Positions 49,655 through 59,978 are shown, counted from the first letter of the stretch. The stretch is 64,000 bases of DNA from Bodo saltans (GCA_001460835.1 CYKH01000493.1:12521-76520); one strand, 5' to 3'. Numbers and translations are program-made. Notes: generated from the sequence alone by a model not told the origin.

Positions 49655-51553
49655 ATGCCACCGAAGCCTCACAAGGCAAAACAGCGGCGCGCGACAGCTG
49701 CGAGCAAAAAGAATTCAAAGAAGGGGTCTACCGCACTGCACAAAAGCGCTCTCTCCATCCCGGAACGCGTTGTGTTGAAGAACATGGATCGCCGCTACCG
49801 ATCAGGGAGCAGCAGCAGCAGCAGCAGCAGCTCATCATCCGAGTTCGAGGCACCTCAGCCGCCACGACGAGTGAGGCAGCCACCTGTGAAATTGCCGCCA
49901 ACCCCACCGCCAGCTGTGGCAAAGCCACCGGTCCCACGAGCACGGACAGTGGCTGCGAAGAAAGCGCACGCGCCAACAGTCAAGAAGCTGCCTGAGAAAA
50001 GAAACGGACGGAGAGGCGGGTCGGGTGATGAGCGGACGCTACGAATGGGGCACCGTGACCAGTGGATCATGCCGCCGCAGCAGGCGACGCTGCCCGCACG
50101 CCGCGTGCTGCTAAAACGAGATAGGCGCCGCGAATCTCCAGACGATTGCAACCTGATGTCCCCTCCCGCACCGAGGCCAAACGGGCACGATCAGCGGCCG
50201 GTGGATGTGTTGAAGACGCTGTGTTCAAAGACATGCACCAAGGAGGGGTTTCTCCGCATGGCGATCGCGACCGTCACGCCCAGCCATTGCATTTCGCCGT
50301 CAAACTTCTGGAAGGCATTCAGGAGCATCGCATACCTGGGCAAGGGCAGGTTTGGATTGGTTTGGCGATGCACGACGCTCGATGGGGCCGTGGTTGCGGT
50401 CAAGTCGTGTCCCGTCAGCTTCCACAGCTCCAAGGCGATCGAAGACGGCTTCTCCGTTCTTCGCGAGGTGGCTGTGATGAGGTTTCTTAACGAGCAGAAC
50501 GTTCCGTACGTTCTCCCCTACACAGCGCTTTTTTCGTCGAGAACACCGAAGCTCTGCCGCCCTGTGTGTCGGAGGCCATTATGCATCCCAAGCTGACGGA
50601 GGAAATGGGTCGACGTAGAGAGTTGACCCAGTCTGCGCTCAAGAGAAGACAAACGAACCCAACGTGACGCCGGAAGAGATTGAAAGGGCCACCAGTATTG
50701 ACTACGATGTCGTTGCAGATTTTCTTTGCAAGAATGGCTGCCTCTCTCAGAACTAGTGTCAGAATACCCAAGTTCGTCGCCATCTCGGAGCGGGACGCAT
50801 TGGAGTGTGACGCGACGATGTTCTTGGTGGTGGAACTCTGCGACGGGGATGTGGAGGGAACTCACCACAGCGATGCCGTGTCCAGGGGTGTGGCGTACTG
50901 TATGAGCTCAGCGCTTGCTGCAATGCACGAGCTTGGGCTCGTTCACTTAGACTTGAAGCCCTCCAACATTTTGTACGTGTGCGGGGATGATTGCAGTGGC
51001 GCGACGACGGCGATGAAGTTCTACCTGAGTGACTTCGGAATGTGTCACATGGTGGGTTTCGCTTACAAGGATGAAATCGGCGGTGTGGTGGGGACGCACG
51101 AGTACATGGACACGCTGGCACTGGAGCACAAACGGTGCAGCCGGGCAACGGATTGCTTTTCGTTGTCTACCCCAGAAACACGCGTCATTTGATTCTCTTC
51201 CGCATACAGTTGCTGACACAACTTTGCTAGATACAGTGAACCGCTTGCTGCTTCCCGACCGGAGGCGGCGCTTGACTGCGGCAGAGGTGAGGGACCTCAT
51301 TTCCCAATCGTCTCAGCCAAACTTAGAATTGGAAGTGGCACCAGGCGAAGGGTCGCTGTGTGCAGACGCAGAATCGTCATGGACCCACGGGATCGACATC
51401 CGCTGGGGGAGCTCCCAGCCAATGAGTGAGTCCACCGCAGCGCGTTCACTTCTCGTCTACCCCAACAAACTTTCTCTGGTCACACTATCTCAAATGCATC
51501 ACGGCAAGCCAAATGGAACGAGAGTGAATGTAACGTTTGCTTGCAGGAGGTAG
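49655..51553 (+). pseudogene. Broken protein kinase gene
   Basis: A 230-residue basic, Ser/Pro-rich N-terminal region (poly-Ser from a CAG-like run near 49808) precedes a kinase N-lobe: IAYLGKGRFGLVWRC, AVVAVKSC and VLREVAVMRFLN. Coding then hops frames, first after a T6 run at 50529-50534 (FVENTEALPPCVSEAIMHPK), then VTPEEIERATSIDYDVVADF in another frame. The C-lobe follows with MFLVVELCDGDVEG, the catalytic loop LVHLDLKPSNILY, DFGMCHMV and VGTHEYMD. It breaks again at ATDCFSL, so helices F-H are missing, and ends with LLDTVNRLLLPDRRRRLTAA. At least four frame changes are present. All catalytic motifs survive (Lys, HLDLKPSN, DFG), so decay is recent or the sequence is faulty. Confidence 0.7.
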
Positions 51554-51576
51554 AAGCCAATGACCACCCGAAGAGC

Positions 51577-51700
51577 GCTGTTGGTGGAGGTGCAACCGCA
51601 GCAAAGCCGAACGAGGCCCCATGCAAAGAAACGCACACGCGATTCCGATTCCTCGTCTGAGAGCTCGGATGAGTCTGACTTCGACTTCAAAGGAGGGTAT
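51577..51700 (+). pseudogene. Stray copy of the topoisomerase II 3' end
   Basis: This stretch matches 48700-48828 of TOP2, with shared blocks such as GGTGCAACCGCAGCAAAGCC (one change) and AGCTCGGATGAGTCTGACTT. It carries substitutions and a deletion of about 10 bases, and no longer encodes the tail in one frame. It lies about 2.7 kb downstream of TOP2, just after the kinase remnant. Confidence 0.75.
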
Positions 51701-51996
51701 CATGACCATAGAGCCTGGAATGAAAAGACATTCATGAACAACATAGCGTTGGGTACCGGTGTTATTTTTTTTCTAGAAAAGCGACCAGGCAGAATGATCG
51801 CGTTTTTTTTTGTTTAGAACGCTTGTATGAAGCAGACGATGAGCAGAACTTTTGCAAATTCCCGTTGGACGAAGTCGCAACTACACCAAACAAACATTGG
51901 CTCTTCTTAAACGTTGTATTAGAACTACGCGCATGGCTTTTTTTGTTTTGCTTTGCTTGATTTAGTAGTGTCAGCAATTGAGTGTGCACTTTTTAA

Positions 51997-52875
51997 ATGT
52001 CCGACGTCTATGTGAACCTCCGTGGCATTGAAGCCTCGGACGACTTTGCGTGCACCGTTCGACTCACGTATCAACCTGGAGAGTTGGCAAAGCATGTACT
52101 GGATCGCTGTGCCAACTCCACAACATGTGATCCCCCACTCACCGCCGAGCAGATCACGATGCTTCAGAGCGGGGGCTATCAATTATCCCTCGATGACGAT
52201 ACTCCATTGCCACACGAAGCACGCATGGGAGAAGAGAACCCAGGGGATTTATTCGGCCTCGTTGCGGCACCGGTGGATGTGTATGTACACGGTACACCAT
52301 CGCTCAAGGCCATTGACGCCACATTTGAAGAGCGTAGTGTCCGTGTCGCGGTGCACAATGGTCAGACAACTGCAAAGGAACTGTTGGTTGCGTTTGCGAC
52401 CAATAAAGTGGCAAGTGTTGAGCTATCCACAGATGACGAGGGAACTCATCGTGTGGCACCGGTGGATGTGTATGTACACGGGACACCATCGCTCAAGGCC
52501 ATTGACGCCACATTTGAAGAGCGCAGTGTCCGTGTCGCGGTGCACAACGGCCAGACGACAGCGAAGGAACTGCTGGTTGCGTTTGCGACCAATAAAGTGG
52601 CAAGTGTTGAGCTATCCACAGATGACGAGGGAACTCATCGTGTTGAGGGCTCACAACTGTTGAAACCGCTGCAATGGATCGAGGACGGCGCCGACTTTTT
52701 TGTGGTCCGCGCCAACGTGCATGCTGATGCCGTAAAGGTTGTTCGTTCCACTCCAACCCTCGGAGCTACCTGCTATGTTTGTAACGGCGTGCTGCGTCGC
52801 CTATCACACTGTGACCTCCTCAACTCGTGCAATCGTAGGGTCAGTGCGTGCTCCGTTACAGTCGCATTTCGTTAA
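51997..52875 (+). CDS. Ubiquitin-fold protein with a 63-residue internal repeat
   Basis: As read, 292 residues. The N-terminal part (DVYVNLRGIEASDDFACTVR, then LAKHVLDRC) has a beta-grasp look. A module beginning APVDVYVHGTPSLKAIDATF, with RSVRVAVHNGQTTAKELLVA and ASVELSTDDEGTHRV, is repeated in frame (189 bp, 52267-52455 and 52456-52644). After GSQLLKPLQWIEDGADFFVV the sequence degrades and stops at 52875. The following gene may be the continuation: a charged segment in the same frame as this gene resumes at about 52996, after several stops. A specific family was not recognised; beta-grasp is inferred from strand/helix order. Confidence 0.5.
   Translation: MSDVYVNLRGIEASDDFACTVRLTYQPGELAKHVLDRCANSTTCDPPLTAEQITMLQSGGYQLSLDDDTPLPHEARMGEENPGDLFGLVAAPVDVYVHGTPSLKAIDATFEERSVRVAVHNGQTTAKELLVAFATNKVASVELSTDDEGTHRVAPVDVYVHGTPSLKAIDATFEERSVRVAVHNGQTTAKELLVAFATNKVASVELSTDDEGTHRVEGSQLLKPLQWIEDGADFFVVRANVHADAVKVVRSTPTLGATCYVCNGVLRRLSHCDLLNSCNRRVSACSVTVAFR
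52267..52644 (+). repeat. 189-bp in-frame tandem duplication (2 copies)
   Basis: Copy 1 is 52267-52455 and copy 2 is 52456-52644. About eight single-base differences are visible (GGT/GGG, CGT/CGC, AAT/AAC, GGT/GGC, ACA/ACG, ACT/ACA, GCA/GCG, TTG/CTG), and every one is synonymous. Confidence 0.9.
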
Positions 52876-53076
52876 CTCGAGACGCAACGACGGTAGGGAG
52901 CCGACGTTCGCCGCGAACCACGAAGCCGACATTCGGGTCAGATGTACGACGAACCACTGAACATGCAACTACGTTTCTTTTTCCGGGAGCGATAGCTGCG
53001 TGAAGCTTTCCAGAACAGCGAAAGTAGTAGGAGCGAGACTGTCGCAGCCCGCGTCAAGCTCAACAAGAAAATTGCT

Positions 53077-53831
53077 ATGCTTCTGTTCGACGAGAAGAGG
53101 TACGAGGAAGCCGCCGAAGTATTTTCCTCGTGTACGGAGGAAAAGAACGTCTCTACAGAGGAGATGGTGGATCTCCGCATTCGCCTTGGTGGGTGCCTCT
53201 TTATGCTTGGGGAGGATGAAAAAGGCATCGCACTTGTGCAGGGTACGTTAGCCGGGGACTTGAAGAACAATCAAGGCGTCTACTGGATGGCGATGTTCTA
53301 CGTCAAGCGAGGGCTTCTGAAGGATGCCGTCACGTGGGCAGTGCAACTCGTCGTGCGTGCTCACAGTGACGCATCCTTTGGCCCACAAGCAAAGCATCTG
53401 CTGGTACACGTCTTCCGAACCTTCGGGAGTGCTCCGTGCCTCAAGGAAATCAACGAAATGATACTGGTGCCGAAAGAGCCTAACGCAGATCTTGCATCTG
53501 TTGTTGGGTACCTTGCTCTTGTTGCTCGAGATCACAGCATTATGGACCTCGCGATCTCTTTGTACAAGAGGGCGTTGGAGATCTGCTCCACGCCATTGAT
53601 GGCACTTAACTACATTCACACGTTAGAGAATGATGGCCGCATTTACGAAGCATTGGTGGAAACCAAGAAATATTTAGAGAGCCTTGGCGCACTTTCTGTG
53701 GGTAACGTCAGCGCTCGACAAGTAGCACGTTTGCTTGGCCCTCTGGACGATGAAGAGACGTCGTTCCCGATTTCTATTGGCGCTGCGCTGGAGCGGCTGA
53801 GGCGGCCTCGTAGTTTTGTTCGAGTGCACGC
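53077..53831 (+). CDS. TPR-repeat protein, truncated by a gap
   Basis: At least 250 residues before the gap. Helical pairs with TPR spacing include LLFDEKRYEEAAEVFSSC, GGCLFMLGEDEKGIALVQG, VYWMAMFYVKRGLLKDAVTW, IMDLAISLYKRALEI and MALNYIHTLENDGRIYEALV. TPR arrays scaffold protein complexes. Charged coding sequence (REAFQNSESSRSETVAARVK) precedes the ATG in frame back to a stop at 52993-52995, so the true start may be upstream or the gene may join the ubiquitin-fold gene. The 3' end is lost in the N run. Confidence 0.6.
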
Positions 53832-54131
53832 NNNNNNNNNNNNNNNNNNNNNNNNNNNNNNNNNNNNNNNNNNNNNNNNNNNNNNNNNNNNNNNNNNNNN
53901 NNNNNNNNNNNNNNNNNNNNNNNNNNNNNNNNNNNNNNNNNNNNNNNNNNNNNNNNNNNNNNNNNNNNNNNNNNNNNNNNNNNNNNNNNNNNNNNNNNNN
54001 NNNNNNNNNNNNNNNNNNNNNNNNNNNNNNNNNNNNNNNNNNNNNNNNNNNNNNNNNNNNNNNNNNNNNNNNNNNNNNNNNNNNNNNNNNNNNNNNNNNN
54101 NNNNNNNNNNNNNNNNNNNNNNNNNNNNNNN
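53832..54131. other. Assembly gap of 300 Ns
   Basis: Exactly 300 N bases. They separate the TPR gene from a 60-base fragment that duplicates part of the downstream cullin gene. Confidence 0.99.
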
Positions 54132-54361
54132 GCAATCAACACGTTCCTAGCAGGAAGCATCGTTGCCGCGGCGTTCAAGCCACTTAAAAAAAAAATAGTT
54201 CTACTAGTGCTACTTCACGTGCGGCTTTGATTGCAATCACTTTGGTGGTGACCTCTACTGTTCCACACGCTTTGTTGAATAGAGAGCCAGCCAAGAAAGG
54301 TTGACACATACTTTTTTTTCCCGCTAGTATTCTCGATTTGAGTGCCCCCACGCTTGACGAC
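54132..54361 (+). other. Cullin fragment, A10 run and cullin 5' flank
   Basis: 54147-54185 repeats 39 bp found again at 54760-54798 inside the cullin gene (GCAGGAAGCATCGTTGCCGC in both). It is followed by ten As at 54186-54195. The rest is non-coding and ends in a T/C tract with CGCTAG (about 54310-54328), a probable trans-splice acceptor for the cullin. Confidence 0.7.
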
Positions 54362-56808
54362 ATGGCTTCTGTCACCGACACAGTTGTGTTTGTAGAAGAC
54401 CTACTCTACAGCAGAGCGCCGCTCACGACGGCCACCATCAACAGTCTTCTGCGGCATCAAATGCTGGTACGGAATCGACTGCTAAGCAGCTCCTTTGAGC
54501 AGTGGGAGAAAGACGTGCAGCAAATGGAGCTAAGCCGGCAAGTGCTCGCGCCTCTTGATGGCGTCCCTCAGGATCCACAAGGGGTTTCCCTACGCTACGT
54601 CGTTCTTTTTGATAATCTGTTGGCGAGTATCGTCAGGAGATTTCTTGCGGTGGTTGCGGCGCCACCCATTGCCGCTGCGGCATCATCGACTGAAGTTCTC
54701 CTTAAGACGATCAACGTTTTTCTTGGGAAAGTGAAGTTCTTGTGCAGCACGATAAAAGCCTAGCAGGAAGCATCGTTGCCGCGGCGTTCAAGCCACTTTC
54801 TATTATCAGCGAGGGCTTGAAACAAACTATCTTAACAACGTTCCGTGTTGGTATCCAGTCCTGGTGGAACGAAGAGATTGAGTCAGCAAGATGGGCGCAT
54901 GCACTTCATGAACTACGTGTGACTGTGTTGGAAGTGAGTGGCCCCTCTACACAAGCAATGGAATGGATTCTTATGAATCTGAAAATGCTCCTTGGTCGCA
55001 GTCTCGCCCATCAATCCCCGGCTGCCCTTCGGGAGTACGTGTCGTCGATGCATCGTCGTTTGTCCACGCTGTCATTGGGAACAACAAATGTGCCTCGTCA
55101 GAATTTCTTGACGAACGCACCAATAGAGATGCAGACGGCAGTTCGTTCATTGATCACCGAGAGCGTCGTGGTGCCGCTGCGCTCTGTTCTTGCACCAACG
55201 ATTAAGAGCGCGTTGGTAGGCGGGGATGTGAGATTTCTTGAATCGGTTTCGTACCTTGAACGACTTACCACATTCACATCTACTTCCGCGCATCATTACG
55301 ACCCTTTAGCCCCCCAATTACGTATGACTCGCTGGTTTGAAGAGCAACTCCGGGTGGCACTGATTGGGTCGTTACGTGAAGTCGTCAGCACTGCTCTTGG
55401 AATGGATCAGTCAAAATTTCAGATGCCTGACTGGAGTCACGCAGTCTCCGACACCCGAGGGCAAAAAATGGCGGAGGTAAGCGAGCAGTATATTCGAACT
55501 GTTGGCAGCATTGCTGAGTGGCTCGAGCAGAAGTCGACTATGTTACGTTACGTGTACTCCCCCGACGCTGCCCGAGCATCTGAGTCCGATGTTCGTCAGT
55601 TTGTCAAGTCAACGCTCCATGATTCCGGGAGGAAGCTATTTCAGAATGCTGGGGCTCTCCTCGCAACGATGTTGCACGCCGCACTAGCGTCCAAGAAGGA
55701 TCAGGAATTGGCTTTTATCGTGACGGAGGCTGCCTTCGCGTGGGCAGCAGACAAAGATGCGTTCCTTCAGCAAATGAGCCACTGCTTAGAATTGCGGCTG
55801 TTGGAGTCCATGCCTATTTCACCTGATGTTGCCGAGCGAGAGCGGTCCGTCATCGCCACTCTTAAGGCGCAAGATGTGTCCAACTGCGGCATCCAGCTAC
55901 GGAAATTAGAAAGCATGCTACACGACGCAGAAACGCAGAAGGACATTGAAGAGGCCATCAAACTGCAGAGCTCGATGGATGCCACACTCGGCGGGATTGT
56001 GCCTCCTAATTTTGATGTGCACCTGTGCATTCTGAAGGGAAACACGATGTGGCATACCATCGGCTGCAACCCAATCGTGCGCACCCTGCCCATGGAAGTG
56101 AGACTCGCCATGCGTGTGGTGGAGCACGCCCACCGTGTACGCTGGCCCGACAAGAAGTTATCATGGGCGCATGCCTCATCTCGCTGTACGCTGGTCTTGG
56201 CGTACACGAAGCAAGGAGGAAAGAGGCCGCCGGTCGAGCTCACCGTCACCCTGGTAGGCGCATCCATTCTATGCATGTTTGATAATTTAGGCTCCGATCA
56301 AGTGCTGCGAACAGAGTTACAGGAGTTTGTGATGGTACCACCGTTGGATGCCGCGGCTACCGGCGAGGGATTGAATGGCGCAGCGAGCGGCGACGTCGTG
56401 CGACTGTTTGATGCAGCCTTGCAGCGGCTTGTTGGCCTGAAGGTTCTGACGCAAGTGAGCGACACCATCATCATTAACCGTGGATTCGCTCCCCCTGCAC
56501 GAAAGTTGACTGCTGTTCCTCGATCCCAACTATCAGCTCTTGGGGATGCACAGACCGGTACCCGCCAAACTGCGGATGACTCGTTAGCCAAGACGAGATT
56601 TCTTGCGCTGAAGGCGGCCATCGTCCGCATTATGAAAACTCGAAGGGAGTGTGCACATGGGTCGTTGTTTGATGCCGCAGTGCGGCAGTTGGACAAGACG
56701 TTCCTTCCCACAACTCAACGATTCAAGCAGGTCATTGCAGAGCTGATTGAGACAGAGTACATAGCACGGAAGGAGGGCGAGGTTGGCGTTTACATATACT
56801 TGGCTTGA
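54362..56808 (+). CDS. Cullin, with one frame break
   Basis: Cullins scaffold RING ubiquitin ligases. The first 133 codons (MASVTDTVVFVEDLLYSRAP to STIKA) stop at 54761-54763. At that point the other frame opens with LAGSIVAAAFKPLSIISEGL and runs to 56808. The joint coincides with the 39-bp sequence duplicated beside the gap at 54.1 kb. The helical cullin repeats are followed by the cullin homology region and the C-terminal winged-helix NEDD8 site: LKAAIVRIMKTRRECAH, with the acceptor lysine in RIMKTRR, and IAELIETEYIARKEGEVGVY ending YIYLA (compare LIEREYLER...YxYLA). About 820 residues in total, a normal cullin length. CUL3/CUL4-like is possible, but the subtype is not certain. Confidence 0.8.
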
Positions 56809-56918
56809 GTTGTTGCTATTTTTGATTTATCGCGTCGTTTTTGATCGTAGCATCAACATGTCATCATTTTCATCAACATCGTCACGTTTTCACGCAATGC
56901 GGGTTCGCCTCGCGCGTG

Positions 56919-56934
56919 TATTTGTTCACTACAG
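56919..56934 (+). promoter_or_regulatory. Probable trans-splice acceptor
   Basis: TATTTGTTCACTACAG, with AG at 56933-56934, lies 29 bases before the ATG at 56964. It rules out a longer in-frame reading from 56841. Confidence 0.6.
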
Positions 56935-56963
56935 GAAAGTATTCAACAAACAAAGGCAAGCGA

Positions 56964-59198
56964 ATGTCGGCGAGCCGAAAGTCTGTGTCCGGATCTGGAA
57001 GTAAGCTAATAGGTCTCGTGATCGCCGATGTCTTTGATGCTCGAGGTGCATCCTGCAGACCCTTGTTCCCACTGGTCAACGAGAGCGAGCCGATGGCGCT
57101 TTTGAAAGTCTGCGATACCAGTTTGATCGATTATGTGTTGGAGCAGCTCCTTCTCAATGGTGTGGAGACTACGTATGTGCTGTTGAATAAGACATCGGCA
57201 CAAGCCGTGCTGACGCATTTGCAAACTGTGAGATCTGCTAGGGGGAAGTCTTGGACGGACTGCCGTGAGATGAAGGTTGTGCCAGTGGAGAGCACACGCC
57301 TGTTGACGTCTATGCACGAGTGCGTTTCCGAAGTGATTCACCGAAATTTGATTCCTGAGGACAAGTCGTTTATTTGGGCTCCACTTGACTGCTTGCACAA
57401 TATTACGAACTTGAAGGAGATGTTCGCATCGCACGAAGAGAATGTTGAGAATATTCCTAAGTACGCGGCGACAATGATCGCTTCTCGGGAAGAGGGGCCT
57501 CTGCGTGCAGCCCTGGCTTCGGTGATTGCGGAATCCATGAAGGAGGCCGCGCAACAACAACAAATAGACTCCAGCGACCTTAAGACGCCGCTCACAACCC
57601 GCGCCCACCCAGGCGAGTTCCAGTTTCCTCAACTGCACCCCGCCAGCAGCCTTCGGTCCAGTGACGATGTCCATCGTACGTTGGTTGCATACGGTACCAA
57701 GTCCGGCATCGTCAAGCAACTGCATCGATGCGAGCGGTTGAACGCATCAGGTGACGCATCACCTGGGGAGGGGCTGCCCTCCATCACTGTCGAGTTCTCG
57801 AAATCTGAGCGACTCTCTGTGCGTTCTGATTTGATGTTTCATAACTTAGTGATTGTTGGCCCTGGCGGTTTATCTCTGTTTGAGTTCCACCAACACGATC
57901 AGCACGAGTGGCTGGCAGAGATCCTCGAGCAGCACGAGATTAAAGGGAATAGCTTCGGTATCGCCTTGTGCAGCCCTAATACCGTCTGCTTGTCCATCCG
58001 CACCATCGCTGGGTACTTGCACGCCAACTGGGCAGTGATGACTCGTCTGCTGCACCCCCTCACTCGCGAGTCCAACTTCGCAGACCAGCGAGCGCACTTC
58101 TCCTTGTCCCATACCAGCCCAAGCCTGTTCATTGCTAACGACAGCCGAATTCACGGAGACTCAAAGCGGCTGCACAACGTTCAGCTCGGGTCGTGCACTG
58201 CGGTTCCCTCGACGACGAATGTGTCAAGATCTGTCATTGGCCGAGATGTGGTGCTAGGCAGCAACTGCACCATTGTGCGTTGCGTGGTACTCGATGGGGC
58301 TCAAATTGGAGACGGCTGCAAGCTCGCCGATAGCGTGGTGTGTGCGGATGCCATTATCAGCAACAACGTTGAGGTGACGAATCATTCCGTCATCGGCAGT
58401 GGCGTCGTGCTCTCCTCGTCTGGCAAGGCGCTGTATGTGGACGGAGTGCAGCTGGAACGATGCAAAGCAAATGAGAGTGACGCGTTGCTTGTTGGCGATC
58501 GCGGAAAAGGCAAGGATTGCAGCAGCTCCGCATCAACTACCGTAGCACCCGTGGAGACGCTGTTCACCAACGATGCTCTTCCTCAAACAGAAGAAGACGA
58601 TGAGGCGACGCTGACTGCTGAAGAGCAGTTCTCCCATGCAGTTGGCGACATCGTGGAGATTGCGATCCGCAGCCCTAGCCGCATTGAGAACTCAGAATTT
58701 GAATTGAAGCACCTCCGCTTATCATACGGAAGGACAAACGGCGACTTAGCAAAGACCGTCATCCAGCTGCTCCTTCAACACGCGATCAAGAAAGGAAAAG
58801 AGTCAAAAGATTCAACGACTGAGGCCCTTAATGTGGCCCGCACACTCATGTCCCAGTGGTGCCGCCCGTTCTTTTGTAAGTTCGTAGCGACTGATCAGGA
58901 CATGCAGCAGGTGTTGGTGGGCGTGTGCCTGAGCATCGCCGACCCCGCCTGCCCCCTCCACATCAAGGCCCCTCAACTGTTTGAGTGGATCTACAACGGG
59001 TGCAGCGAGGACGTGTACGACGAGAGAGAATACTGCATCGTGAAGGGCGAAGCACTCTTGGCGTTTGATGACGGCGTGATGGACTTGGAAGAGGAGAAGG
59101 ATCAGTCCACCTTCGACGATGAGGACAGAGCAGTGCTTGCCGTGGGGACTCTTTGCGCCAAGTACATCGCGACTGTTGCAGACTTCCTTGCCAGCTAG
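56964..59198 (+). CDS. EIF2B5: Translation initiation factor eIF2B, epsilon subunit
   Basis: eIF2B epsilon is the catalytic subunit of the exchange factor that recharges eIF2 with GTP. The 744-residue protein has the nucleotidyltransferase-like N-domain (LIGLVIADVFDARGASCRPL, LKVCDTSLIDYVLEQLLLNG) and hexapeptide left-handed beta-helix repeats at about 415-490 (SVIGRDVVLGSNCTIVRCVV, GAQIGDGCKLADSVV). It ends with the W2/HEAT domain (VGVCLSIADPACPLHIKAPQ, LFEWIYNGCSEDVYDEREY) and an acidic tail stretch. This domain order is diagnostic. The spacing to the cullin is short (155 bases), with a clear splice tract. Confidence 0.92.
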   Translation: MSASRKSVSGSGSKLIGLVIADVFDARGASCRPLFPLVNESEPMALLKVCDTSLIDYVLEQLLLNGVETTYVLLNKTSAQAVLTHLQTVRSARGKSWTDCREMKVVPVESTRLLTSMHECVSEVIHRNLIPEDKSFIWAPLDCLHNITNLKEMFASHEENVENIPKYAATMIASREEGPLRAALASVIAESMKEAAQQQQIDSSDLKTPLTTRAHPGEFQFPQLHPASSLRSSDDVHRTLVAYGTKSGIVKQLHRCERLNASGDASPGEGLPSITVEFSKSERLSVRSDLMFHNLVIVGPGGLSLFEFHQHDQHEWLAEILEQHEIKGNSFGIALCSPNTVCLSIRTIAGYLHANWAVMTRLLHPLTRESNFADQRAHFSLSHTSPSLFIANDSRIHGDSKRLHNVQLGSCTAVPSTTNVSRSVIGRDVVLGSNCTIVRCVVLDGAQIGDGCKLADSVVCADAIISNNVEVTNHSVIGSGVVLSSSGKALYVDGVQLERCKANESDALLVGDRGKGKDCSSSASTTVAPVETLFTNDALPQTEEDDEATLTAEEQFSHAVGDIVEIAIRSPSRIENSEFELKHLRLSYGRTNGDLAKTVIQLLLQHAIKKGKESKDSTTEALNVARTLMSQWCRPFFCKFVATDQDMQQVLVGVCLSIADPACPLHIKAPQLFEWIYNGCSEDVYDEREYCIVKGEALLAFDDGVMDLEEEKDQSTFDDEDRAVLAVGTLCAKYIATVADFLAS

Positions 59199-59399
59199 TG
59201 TGGTAACGAGCAAGAAAAAAAAAGTGAAAGTGAAGGTGTGTGCAAGTACTTTTAATGATTCCGAACACTGTTGTCCCCAAAAGCAAATTGTTTTCATTGT
59301 TTTCAATGTTTTGATGGCGCATAATCCGTTGAGCTCCACCGCCTTCATTCTCTTCTTGCTCTCAACCAGTGAGTGAAGTGCCATATTCTCTTTATCTTT

Positions 59400-59978
59400 A
59401 TGACGTTAGTGCTCAACCCGTCACCTTTTGACGGATCGCTTCGTAGTTATGTGGTGGGAGCGGCAACATCCATTGTGTCCAGGCTGACACTGCTCCATGC
59501 GTGCAGTCACAGGTTCAACCGCAGTTGACTCTGCTGGCAGTTGCAAGTTGATAGGTCCAGACGAACCATGCGGTCGAACAACACCTCAATGCCAGCTGCA
59601 TCGTCACCACCACCACCGCACCCCGTGATCGTGCCGATGATTGAACAAACAGTACTCATGTAACTTCAGATCCTTCAAGAACTCATCGCAGTGTTCCCAG
59701 AGCCCTCCACCGACCTTCAAGGGACGAAGTCTGCACTCGCATCATCGTCCATGCAGCAGCAAGAGCCGCTGGAGGACGCTGTGGCCAACAACGGCGGGAA
59801 TTCAAAGGTGCTCGCCACACCAGCTGTGCTGAATCTGCTTGCGTTGAGTAATCTACGGTACGTCGTTCGGAGACTGCACCCTTGTAACTTCGCGACGTAA
59901 CGCAATTACTTTAATCTCAATCACCTTCGTTTGCAGCGACAGGTCGTGGTAGCTCTCCTCACACTGCGGGAATAACGC
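59400..59978 (+). other. Same-frame coding-like segments with in-frame stops
   Basis: From an ATG at 59400 one frame shows coding-like segments separated by single stops: MTLVLNPSPFDGSLRSYVVG and on; MRSNNTSMPAASSPPPPHPV to IEQTVLM (ATG 59568, TAA near 59661); LQILQELIAVFPEPSTDLQG to LLALSNLR; then RQVVVALLTLRE. All lie in the frame of the coiled-coil segment at 60057 and the large gene at 60711. A T/C tract ending CAACCAG (to about 59369) fits a trans-splice acceptor, and a second one (TTTAATCTCAATCACCTTCG to TTTGCAG, 59936) lies inside the chain. It could be the 5' end of the large gene with errors, separate short genes, or a decayed gene. Confidence 0.35.

Noticed and set aside
49808-49836. 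CAG-type triplet run as a mobile or CRISPR-like repeat
   Set aside because: It is a short serine-coding microsatellite with no spacers or flanking structure.
59568-59900. TAA read as an amino acid (altered genetic code)
   Set aside because: TAA, TAG and TGA all end well-recognised genes in this window, so a general reassignment is excluded.
59858-59936. Apparent intron GTACGT...TTTGCAG
   Set aside because: Removing it leaves a frame that meets TAG within five codons, so it does not act as an intron as read; the 3' part is better seen as a trans-splice tract.
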